A stretch of 11,594 nucleotides of DNA, taken from Anaerolineae bacterium. Lineage in GTDB: Bacteria > Chloroflexota > Anaerolineae > Aggregatilineales > UBA3940. The stretch covers positions 1 to 11,594 of the forward strand of contig JAFGNO010000163.1 in assembly GCA_016926985.1 (NCBI GenBank). The letters run 5' to 3'. The notes below the pieces were generated by a model. The model searched no databases, was not told the DNA's origin, and was given only the letters and a program-made list of their open reading frames with translations. Of this stretch, positions 1 through 5,760 are shown piece after piece (position 1 is the stretch's first letter; each line of letters opens with the position of its first letter). The position numbers and the translations under genes were made by a program.

Positions 1-169
1 TATGACCATGCGGCGGGTCTTCCAGATCTTTGAAGGCATCGATATCCTCACCATTCAACACGATGGAGGAGGGTATCAGCGGATTGTACTCAACCTCCCC
101 GGTTTGCGCCTTCAAATCCTGGACTTGCTGGGACCTCACGTCCCAAATTGCTATCTGTTCAGTTCGTAA
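1..169 (+). CDS. C-terminal fragment of a protein, probably an IS transposase (5' end outside window)
   Basis: Reading from base 2, a frame is open from the window edge to a TAA at 167-169, giving 55 residues. It looks protein-like: RVFQIFEGIDILTI, then a Gly-rich turn, then LNLPGLRLQILDLLGPHVPNCY. From memory this resembles the extreme C-terminus of IS1634/IS4-type DDE transposases, in which an 'RxVFQxFEGI' segment is followed by 'LxxxHLxILxLLG...CY' a few residues before the stop. No catalytic residue lies in this piece, so the identification is by resemblance only. Bases 170-184 just after the stop (starting GTGCGGAATG) could be the right end of the element. The overlapping frame at 30-230 has no protein-like character. 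An unrelated protein with a similar tail is possible. Confidence 0.45.
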   Translation, partial: MTMRRVFQIFEGIDILTIQHDGGGYQRIVLNLPGLRLQILDLLGPHVPNCYLFSS

Positions 170-226
170 GTGCGGAATGTGGGCAAAGAGGAATAGGAGC
201 TTTTTACCTTGTTCCTCCGGCAGATA

Positions 227-255
227 TTGACCATGTAAACAGCATCGTGTAAGCT
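227..255 (+). promoter_or_regulatory. Possible promoter for the PrsW-like/protease pair
   Basis: TTGACC at 227-232 (5 of 6 matches to the -35 consensus) is followed after 17 bases by TAAGCT at 250-255, a poor -10. The spacing is right and it lies 57 bases ahead of the start codon, but the -10 is weak. The rest of the 170-311 gap shows only an imperfect GAGGAA/TTCCTC stem (188-193 with 212-217), which is not a convincing terminator. Confidence 0.3.
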
Positions 256-311
256 AGCTGTATTCATAATGGTAATATGGGGTCCTAACAAGAACCAGGA
301 GGTGCCAAAGG

Positions 312-1742
312 ATGGAGAAGGAAAACGATCTTTCTATCAGGCGTAGTGTTTGGATATCCAGCTTGATAACCCTGGCAGGATTGGCGCTGTTTGTGATTGT
401 CGCCGCGCTGATCCCCCCGCCTGAAAACAGACTGGGCCTGATCTTTCTGGGAATTTTTATCACATTGGTCCCGGCTGTGATCTGGATGGTCTTTTTCTAT
501 CAGCAGGACCGATCTGAACCAGAGCCCAAGCGGCTGATCATCCGGATTTTTGTGTTTGGGGCGCTGGCTGCTGCCGCAGTGGCAGTTCCCCTTGGGGAGC
601 TTTTTGCGGACGTAACATTAAACCAGTTTGCTGGCTGGCTGCCGCGTTTGCTGCTTACCATCCTGTCAGTATCGTTGATACAGGAAGTACTGAAAGTAGC
701 TATGGTACGCTATGTTGTGCTTGGCACAAATGAGTTTGACAGGCACCCGGATGGAATTGTCTACGGAATGGCCTCTGGTATCGGATTCGCGACAGTTTTG
801 TCGCTGTATTTTGTGCTCAATTCAGGGGGCGTCAGGCCATTGGCCGGTGCGATACAGGCAGCAAATAACGTCCTGATACATGGGGTGCTTGGCGCGATCA
901 GCGGCTACTATATTGGGCGCGTAAAGATTGACGGGAAACGCCTGGGCTGGATGGTTCGAGGGCTGGCGATTGTTGTCGTGCTCAATGGCATCTATCAGGT
1001 TGTCCGCTCAGAACTGGCTAGCCGATTGACATTCAACCCCTGGTATAGCCTGCTTGCGGCTGTATTGCTTGCAGTAATTTCGGGTGCAGTCCTGTTTGCG
1101 GTCTTCAAACGTGCCCTGGCCCGGGCAAGAGGCGATCTGACCACGATTTCCCTTGCTGCTCATGCTCGCTCCATGGACATGCCCTGGGACATAAAGGTGA
1201 AATATGACTGGCTACTCATAGGAGGTCTTCTGCTTGCCTGCATCGTTGGGCTGGGCGTTGGCTCAATTGCCAATGCAGCGACCACTTTATATGATGGCGA
1301 CAGCGTATCTGCGCAGTTCCGCTATCCTTCGAATTGGGCGGTTCAAGGCGGCGAAACAGGTATCTTTAGCGTTGAAGACCTGGCTCAAACTGGAGCATAT
1401 AAACCAGTGATAATCGTGCATGATGAGAAAGTAGAGGACGCAAACCTGGAGTTCCTTGTTGCACAGAGAGTGACCTCGAGCGAGGGGGCAAATGCCTTTT
1501 TTAATGAACTGGTCAGGGAAGCCGGGCTTGTAGTAGATGGGGCTGATGCGATACGTTCTGAATATGAATATGTGACTGATACCGGTGCTGGGCCTGTTGT
1601 GGTAAGAGGTGTAACGACCTACGTTATCAGCAGTACTCGTTTTTACACATTTACCTTTGAGGCAGATCCAGACTTATATGATGAGATGATTGCACACTAT
1701 GAGCGGTTGCTTCGTTCGGTTAAGCTTCAAGGTGCTGAATAG
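312..1742 (+). CDS. PrsW-like multi-pass membrane protein with C-terminal soluble domain; active-site motifs degenerate
   Basis: The protein has 476 residues. ATG 312 is chosen because AGGAGG (297-302) lies 9 bases upstream. About eight or nine hydrophobic segments are seen between residues 12 and 319 (near 12-33, 41-62, 77-95, 112-133, 148-169, 181-202, 213-231, 245-266, 299-319). The core matches the PrsW/CPBP-like intramembrane protease fold: QEVLK (124-128), DGIVYGMASGIGFA (147-160), H190 in a helix ending GYYIGR, and N225. In active PrsW proteins the first motif is EExxK and a Glu follows GFAxx. Here the first is QE and the second is Leu (GFATVLS), so catalysis is doubtful. Residues 325-476 form a soluble domain (FRYPSNWAV... 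ending FTFEADPDLYDEMIAHYERLLRSV), resembling PsbP/DUF1795-type domains, probably outside the membrane. The downstream lipoprotein protease starts 32 bases later, suggesting co-transcription. It may be a sensor or pseudoprotease. Confidence 0.75.
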   Translation: MEKENDLSIRRSVWISSLITLAGLALFVIVAALIPPPENRLGLIFLGIFITLVPAVIWMVFFYQQDRSEPEPKRLIIRIFVFGALAAAAVAVPLGELFADVTLNQFAGWLPRLLLTILSVSLIQEVLKVAMVRYVVLGTNEFDRHPDGIVYGMASGIGFATVLSLYFVLNSGGVRPLAGAIQAANNVLIHGVLGAISGYYIGRVKIDGKRLGWMVRGLAIVVVLNGIYQVVRSELASRLTFNPWYSLLAAVLLAVISGAVLFAVFKRALARARGDLTTISLAAHARSMDMPWDIKVKYDWLLIGGLLLACIVGLGVGSIANAATTLYDGDSVSAQFRYPSNWAVQGGETGIFSVEDLAQTGAYKPVIIVHDEKVEDANLEFLVAQRVTSSEGANAFFNELVREAGLVVDGADAIRSEYEYVTDTGAGPVVVRGVTTYVISSTRFYTFTFEADPDLYDEMIAHYERLLRSVKLQGAE

Positions 1743-1774
1743 CACAGGGGCCATGGGCAAAAGGAGAAGCACAA

Positions 1775-3349
1775 ATGAAACGAATTACTATAGTTGTGAT
1801 TGTGCTGGTCATAGCTGCACTTGCATGCAATACACCCGGTGTAGCCCCCGATCCCAAACCCATTGAAACCGGGGCTACATCTCGGCCAGATGTTGTCCCA
1901 ACCACACCTGATCCTGAGACAAATACCGGGCCAGATCGGGCCACACCGTCTACCGAGTTGTCAACTGACCAGATCGACCAGATTGCGCAAGCTGCGGTGC
2001 AGATCATGGCCGGGCGCGGAGTAGGGGGGTCTTTCCAACCTATGTGGACGGGGTCGGGAACGCTTATATCACCAAACGGGGTTATCCTGACCAACTGCCA
2101 TGTTGCCTGCGGTGCGCCGACACTTCTCATCCTTATGACAACAGATGCAGATCAGGCCCCTGAGCCGAGCTACATCGCTGAGATAACGTACTATGACGAA
2201 GAGCTTGATCTGGCCATACTGCAAATCACGGCTGATGAGAACGGCAATGCCTTGTCGCCTTCGGGGTTGCCATATCTGGAGGTTGGCGATTCGGATGATC
2301 TGCGCCTGGGGGAAAAACTGTATATCTTTGGTTATCCCGGTGTGGGTGGTGAGACGATCACGTTTACAACGGGTTCGGTCAGTGGATTTGAGAGCGCTAC
2401 AGTTGGTGGGACTTCACAGCGCGTGATCATCAAAACCGATGCCGAAATTGCCAGTGGGAACAGCGGCGGGACGGCGGTTGATCTGTTGGGCCGTCTGGTT
2501 GCGGTGCCCACAGCCGTCAACCCGGATGTCCGCGAGGGGGTTACGCTGGGTGGATTGGGGATTCTGCGACCGGTCAACCTGATGAATATTGTATACGACA
2601 ATCCCGGTGCACCGTCTACCGATCAGGCAGGTGGGCTGCCCCCTTCTGATGACCCTGATAGGTATGAGCCAAATGACACCATGAATGATGCGGTTGGCCC
2701 GTTGCTTTCTGGGGATGTGCTTACTGCGTATATATCCTGGGTGGAGGATGTTGATTTCTACTGGCTCACAACGTCAACATCTGCTCCGATTGAGGTGTCC
2801 CTTTATAACATTCCCGCCGGCAATGACTATGACCTGTATTTGCTCAATACAAATGGGGATATTGTCGGCAGTTCGGAGAACGAATCTGACTATGACGAAT
2901 ATATTGCCTACTCTCCAGCGGGGACTGGGGACTACTGGGTTGCGGTCATCTCCTACTCTGGGGTGAGTACGAGTAATACCTATACCCTATCCGTAAACTA
3001 TGACGGTGGGGGCAGCGCTGGAGCAGGTACTGGTGGCATTACCATCACCGGGCGTGCTATAGACGCCAACACTGGGCGCCCGATCAGCGGCGGTTCTTTT
3101 GGTATCCTGAGGGAAGGGGTCGCCTGCCAGACATTCTTTGGCGGTTCAAGCTATGATATGAGCCTGGTCGTGGCGATGGACGAGTCAAACAGCGCTGGGT
3201 ACTTCGAGCTTACAGGGGTGCCAAGGGGTGCTGTCTATTCGGCATTCTTTGTCTACGGATCGGACTATATCTGCGAGGATAACTGGCTTGATGTTCCCGC
3301 CGATGCAATTGACTCGGATATTGGTGACATTGAGATGTCGTTTAACTGA
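1775..3349 (+). CDS. Secreted lipoprotein trypsin-like (S1C/HtrA-type) serine protease with PPC domain
   Basis: The protein has 524 residues. AAGGAG (1761-1766) sits 8 bases before ATG 1775. An N-terminal signal (KR then a hydrophobic stretch 4-17) ends in ALAC with Cys18. This is a slightly atypical lipobox, but it is followed by a Pro/Thr/Asp-rich linker (19-60), as in surface lipoproteins. The protease domain (about 66-275) has a complete catalytic triad: H109 in LTNCHV, D145 in ELDLAIL, S230 in SGNSGG. Residues 297-408 look like a pre-peptidase C-terminal (PPC) domain (YEPNDTMNDA, DYDLYLLN, GDYWVAV). After a Gly/Ala/Ser linker, residues 421-524 resemble a carboxypeptidase-regulatory/beta-sandwich domain (ITGRAIDANTGRPI). 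No PDZ domain is seen, so this is not DegP itself. It probably acts anchored outside the cell in protein quality control or nutrient breakdown. It likely shares a transcript with the upstream PrsW-like gene. Confidence 0.88.
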   Translation: MKRITIVVIVLVIAALACNTPGVAPDPKPIETGATSRPDVVPTTPDPETNTGPDRATPSTELSTDQIDQIAQAAVQIMAGRGVGGSFQPMWTGSGTLISPNGVILTNCHVACGAPTLLILMTTDADQAPEPSYIAEITYYDEELDLAILQITADENGNALSPSGLPYLEVGDSDDLRLGEKLYIFGYPGVGGETITFTTGSVSGFESATVGGTSQRVIIKTDAEIASGNSGGTAVDLLGRLVAVPTAVNPDVREGVTLGGLGILRPVNLMNIVYDNPGAPSTDQAGGLPPSDDPDRYEPNDTMNDAVGPLLSGDVLTAYISWVEDVDFYWLTTSTSAPIEVSLYNIPAGNDYDLYLLNTNGDIVGSSENESDYDEYIAYSPAGTGDYWVAVISYSGVSTSNTYTLSVNYDGGGSAGAGTGGITITGRAIDANTGRPISGGSFGILREGVACQTFFGGSSYDMSLVVAMDESNSAGYFELTGVPRGAVYSAFFVYGSDYICEDNWLDVPADAIDSDIGDIEMSFN

Positions 3350-3360
3350 TGATGGGCAGT

Positions 3361-3390
3361 TTGGTATGCCCGGAAGTGCCATGCTAAAAT
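3361..3390 (+). promoter_or_regulatory. Probable promoter of the aspS leader transcript
   Basis: TTGGTA (3361-3366), an 18-base spacer and TAAAAT (3385-3390). The -10 is preceded by TGC, making an extended -10 (TGCTAAAAT). Predicted transcription start is near 3396-3398, about 205 bases before aspS. It lies just after the upstream stop codon and partly overlaps a weak GGGCA/TGCCC hairpin (3354-3358 with 3367-3371). Confidence 0.55.
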
Positions 3391-3424
3391 CACGAACCTG
3401 TGAATCGGAAGAATGGGGTTGTTG

Positions 3425-3523
3425 ATGGGTACAGCCAGGTTGCTGATAAGCGCAGACAATAATGACGACAGGTTTAGTTCCGCATTGCGCGGGCGCAGTC
3501 TGGCCTGGCCATCAGATGGCTGA
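3425..3523 (+). CDS. Putative Asp/Asn-rich leader peptide controlling aspS
   Basis: A 32-codon ORF runs from ATG 3425 to TGA 3521-3523. GGGG (3415-3418) is a modest ribosome site 6 bases upstream. Codons 11-15 (3455-3469) are GAC AAT AAT GAC GAC, encoding Asp-Asn-Asn-Asp-Asp within ADNNDDRF. Five consecutive codons for the amino acid handled by the next gene and for its amide derivative, followed by an intrinsic terminator, is the standard layout of a ribosome-stalling attenuation peptide. The peptide has no transmembrane or signal character and need not have a function of its own. Seen: the ORF, its codon run and its position. Inferred: translation and regulation. The alternative is a chance short ORF in an untranslated leader. 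Confidence 0.5.
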   Translation: MGTARLLISADNNDDRFSSALRGRSLAWPSDG

Positions 3524-3542
3524 ATAACTGCCAGTACCATTG

Positions 3543-3572
3543 ACCGCCCACGCATTTATGTGGGCGGTTTTT
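3543..3572 (+). terminator. Strong intrinsic terminator between leader ORF and aspS
   Basis: A perfect 9-bp stem ACCGCCCAC (3543-3551) / GTGGGCGGT (3560-3568), with an 8-base loop, runs into TTTTT (3568-3572). It ends only 30 bases before the aspS start codon. It therefore most likely acts as a conditional (attenuating) terminator for aspS rather than only ending the upstream operon. Confidence 0.88.
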
Positions 3573-3602
3573 ATATTGCTGTCAGAGAGGAGAGGAGGGC
3601 AT

Positions 3603-5372
3603 ATGCTAAAAACACACAGCTGTGGAGAACTGCGTGCTGAACATTGCACACAATCGGTCACACTTGCCGGATGGGTGAACCGCAGGCGGGAGCATGGTGG
3701 GCTGATTTTTCTCGATATCCGTGATCGATGGGGTGTTGTGCAGGTAGTGGCTGACGCCAGCAGTGCGCCGGAGGTTCACCAGATTGCTGGCAGTATTCGC
3801 GGGGAATATGTGGTCCAGGTCATGGGCACTGTTCAAAGGCGGCTCCCTGAAGCCGTGAATCCTGAAATGCCAACCGGCGAGATCGAGGTGCTGGCCTCCG
3901 ATCTGATCGTCCTGAATCCCGCCAAAACACCGCCGTTCGAAATCTTTAGCGAGCATGAACCCAACGAAGAAACCCGGATGAAATGGCGGTATCTCGATCT
4001 CAGAAGGAGCCGCCTTCAGAGAAATATGAAGCTGCGTCATGATGTGATTTTGTATATGCGCAATTTTCTCAATGAGCGTGGATTTATTGAGATCGAGACC
4101 CCCATTCTGTTCAAAAGCACGCCGGAAGGGGCGCGGGATTATCTGGTGCCAAGTCGGGTTCATCCGGGCAAATTCTATGCGCTTCCTCAGAGTCCCCAGC
4201 AGCTCAAGCAGCTTCTGATGGTGGCTGGTTATGAACGTTACTTTCAGATTGCCCGCTGTTTCCGGGACGAGGATCAGCGGGGAGACCGTCAGCCAGAATT
4301 CACACAGCTTGATATTGAGATGAGCTTCGTTGAGCGCAACGATATTCTGAACCTGGTTGAAGACCTGCTTATTGGTATGGTCGAGACCGTTTCTGATAAA
4401 CAACTGGTTGCCAGACCCTTCCCGCGTTTGAGTTATGCTGAAGCCATGGATCGATTTGGTACTGACCGTCCGGATTTGCGTTTTGGCCTTGAATTGACCG
4501 ATATCAGTAACCTTGTGGCAGGTAGCGAGTTTCGGGTGTTTTCTGCCACAGTTGCGTCCGGCGGGCGCGTGAAGGCCCTGGTTGCGCCTGGATGTGCGGA
4601 CTACAGCAGGAGCCAGATCGCGGAATTAGAGGAGATTGCCAAGGAAGCTGGCGCAAAAGGGCTGGCAACACTTGGCATTCTGGGCAACGGGGAGATCAAA
4701 TCACCAATCGCAAAATTCCTGGCTGGTGACCTGCTGGAAACCATTCAGCAGCAGGCACAGGCGGGAGAGGGCGACCTGATCCTGATGGTTGCGGACCATC
4801 CAGCGGTAGTCAATGAAGCACTGTCGGCGCTGCGTACAGAATTGGGCAGCCGGTTGGGGTTGGCAAATCCGTCCATTCTGGCTTTCTGCTGGATCGTTGA
4901 TTTCCCACTTTTTATGTGGAATGAGGAAGAAGCCCGGTGGGACCCCTCGCATCATATGTTTACAGCGCCAAAACCCGAACACATTGCGCTTTTGGATACC
5001 GACCCATCATCGGCCCAGTGCCAGCAGTATGACCTCGTCTGTAATGGCTTTGAAGTTGCCGGGGGCAGCATCCGAATCCACGAGCGAGCAATCCAGGAGA
5101 AGATCTTTGAGTTGATTGGGCTTGATATTGACGACGCCAGGGTGCGATTTGGTCATATGCTTGAGGCCTTTGAATATGGGGCGCCCCCTCATGGTGGCAT
5201 TGCTCCAGGTGTTGACCGGTTGGTCATGCTGCTGGCAGGAGAATCCAATATCAGGGAAGTGATCGCGTTTCCCAAGTCGCAGCGGGCAGCGGACCTGATG
5301 GCCGGCGCTCCCAGTGAGGTCGATCCTGCACAGTTGTCGGAGCTTCACATCAGGATTGATCTTGAGAAATAA
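3603..5372 (+). CDS. aspS: Aspartyl-tRNA synthetase (possibly non-discriminating)
   Basis: A class II synthetase that attaches Asp to tRNA-Asp in the cytoplasm. The protein is 589 residues, normal for the bacterial type. ATG 3603 is chosen because two overlapping ribosome sites precede it (AGGAG 3588-3592, AGGAGG 3593-3598) and the protein then begins MLKTHSCGEL as expected. The frame stays open upstream to 3540 but that part overlaps the terminator. Domains: N-terminal OB-fold anticodon-binding domain (about 1-105, WVNRRREHGG); catalytic motifs TPEGARDYLVPSR and FYALPQSPQ; motif 2 FRDEDQRGDRQPEFTQLD (about 219-238); bacterial GAD insertion domain (about 290-420); motif 3 GGIAPGVDRL (about 531-540). 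His31 matches a residue linked to non-discriminating AspRS in Pseudomonas aeruginosa, suggesting possible Asp-tRNA-Asn formation for GatCAB. Other determinants are not all matched, so specificity is uncertain. It is preceded by the attenuator-like leader. Confidence 0.98.
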   Translation: MLKTHSCGELRAEHCTQSVTLAGWVNRRREHGGLIFLDIRDRWGVVQVVADASSAPEVHQIAGSIRGEYVVQVMGTVQRRLPEAVNPEMPTGEIEVLASDLIVLNPAKTPPFEIFSEHEPNEETRMKWRYLDLRRSRLQRNMKLRHDVILYMRNFLNERGFIEIETPILFKSTPEGARDYLVPSRVHPGKFYALPQSPQQLKQLLMVAGYERYFQIARCFRDEDQRGDRQPEFTQLDIEMSFVERNDILNLVEDLLIGMVETVSDKQLVARPFPRLSYAEAMDRFGTDRPDLRFGLELTDISNLVAGSEFRVFSATVASGGRVKALVAPGCADYSRSQIAELEEIAKEAGAKGLATLGILGNGEIKSPIAKFLAGDLLETIQQQAQAGEGDLILMVADHPAVVNEALSALRTELGSRLGLANPSILAFCWIVDFPLFMWNEEEARWDPSHHMFTAPKPEHIALLDTDPSSAQCQQYDLVCNGFEVAGGSIRIHERAIQEKIFELIGLDIDDARVRFGHMLEAFEYGAPPHGGIAPGVDRLVMLLAGESNIREVIAFPKSQRAADLMAGAPSEVDPAQLSELHIRIDLEK

Positions 5373-5410
5373 GCGTATCGTTCCTGAACAATCCTGAAAG
5401 GAGTTGTTGC

Positions 5411-5610
5411 AGGGGTGCCGTCCATATGGTAAAAATGGTTTACCTGCCATGTGTGTGGGTAACCGATCTAGAGCCAACAGTTTAGGAATAGGGTTCATCG
5501 GTATTAAAAAACAATGCGCGGCCTTGAGCCACCGCTGCGTTTTTTGTCACCGTACCCACCTGAGAAACGGGTCTCAAGGACCTGTAACCCCACCACATGG
5601 CGGGACCTAT
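5411..5610 (+). ncRNA. Structured non-coding RNA, 6S-like candidate
   Basis: This is roughly 200 bases between aspS and a terminator. The ends pair: GGT (5414-5416)/ACC (5605-5607), CC/GG (5418-5419/5603-5604), CCAT (5422-5425)/ATGG (5597-5600), TGGT (5427-5430)/ACCA (5592-5595), then GGTT (5437-5440)/AACC (5586-5589). Inside, GTGGGTA (5455-5461)/TACCCAC (5553-5559) closes two arms: ACCGAT...ATCGGT (5462-5502, extended by GAGCC/GGTTC) and AAAAAAC...GTTTTTT (5506-5545). A 3' hairpin TGAGA/TCTCA (5561-5576) sits in the open middle. It competes with ACGGGTC/GACCTGT (5567-5585). Long closing stem, central bubble with a switchable 3' hairpin, distal arm and total length all fit 6S RNA, whose E. 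coli form has a comparable CCTTGAA...TTCAAGG hairpin. No promoter stands out. It could also be an unknown RNA or the aspS 3' trailer. The 70-codon TTG-started frame inside (5404-5616) is not convincing. Confidence 0.42.
5506..5545. terminator. Possible bidirectional terminator inside the structured region
   Basis: AAAAAAC (5506-5512) pairs with GTTTTTT (5539-5545), enclosing GCGG (5518-5521)/CCGC (5532-5535). The A-run/T-run symmetry is typical of bidirectional intrinsic terminators, so this arm may be the true end of the aspS message. The inner stem is imperfect (mismatches at 5513-5517/5536-5538), so it could equally be an arm of the RNA described over 5411-5610. Confidence 0.35.
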
Positions 5611-5617
5611 GAATAAG

Positions 5618-5647
5618 AAAACCTCCAGGCAGCTCTGGAGGTTTTTT
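5618..5647 (+). terminator. Intrinsic terminator after the structured RNA
   Basis: An 8-bp G+C-rich stem ACCTCCAG (5621-5628) / CTGGAGGT (5635-5642) is extended by AAA/TTT, with a 6-base loop and a TTTTTT run (5642-5647). The A-run on the left arm means it could also work leftward. It ends the aspS/RNA transcript. Confidence 0.9.
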
Positions 5648-5679
5648 ACTTAATATTGTGCCTGGATACTGGCTTTATG

Positions 5680-5709
5680 TTGCACAGCCGTGCTGAAATA
5701 TGCTATTCT
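5680..5709 (+). promoter_or_regulatory. Probable promoter for the metallo-hydrolase gene
   Basis: TTGCAC (5680-5685), an 18-base spacer and TATTCT (5704-5709), preceded by TGC to form an extended -10. Predicted start is near 5716, leaving a leader of about 45 bases. It lies just after the terminator at 5618-5647, as expected for an independent transcription unit. Confidence 0.5.
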
Positions 5710-5760
5710 CGCTTCAGATGAACAGTAGCCAGCAACATAGCCCACTAGAATTTTACCTTT

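Larger units (their letters stand above)
3395..3572 (+). promoter_or_regulatory. Candidate transcription attenuator in the aspS leader
   Basis: About 175 bases run from the predicted transcript start to the terminator T-run. Pairings visible by eye: AACCTGT (3395-3401) with ACAGGTT (3468-3474); CAGAC (3453-3457) with GTCTG (3498-3502); CCGC (3480-3483) with GCGG (3489-3492); GCCAT (3508-3512) with ATGGC (3516-3520). GGGCG (3491-3495) can also pair with CGCCC (3545-3549) in the 5' arm of the terminator, which would be an antiterminator. A ribosome stalled on the Asp/Asn codons at 3455-3469 would cover or disturb 3468-3483, breaking the CCGC/GCGG hairpin and freeing GGGCG. Low charged tRNA-Asp or tRNA-Asn would therefore favour read-through into aspS. 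The pairings are seen; the mechanism is inference. Confidence 0.45.

Noticed and set aside
3395..3572. T-box riboswitch upstream of aspS
   Set aside because: T-boxes are common before synthetase genes, but the conserved antiterminator core (TGGNACCGCG) is absent, and the Asp/Asn codon run offers a better explanation.
3606..4403. 265-codon ORF antisense to aspS
   Set aside because: It lies entirely opposite a highly conserved gene in a shadow frame and shows no family motif or ribosome site.
5567..5595. tRNA- or tmRNA-like 3' end
   Set aside because: CGGGT-CTCAAGG-ACCTG followed by TAACCCCACCA resembles a T-arm, acceptor strand and CCA tail, but no matching 5' acceptor strand, D-arm or tag reading frame was found, and the T-loop deviates from consensus.
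5411..5610. TPP riboswitch
   Set aside because: GGGGTGC near the 5' end and CTGAGA near the 3' part recall TPP riboswitch pieces, but the second conserved block (CTGATCTGGATAATGCCAGCG-like) is missing, and no thiamine gene follows.
5404..5616. 70-codon ORF starting TTG after aspS
   Set aside because: The start abuts the purine-rich stretch with no spacing, the product has no protein-like pattern, and the bases are accounted for by long-range RNA pairing.
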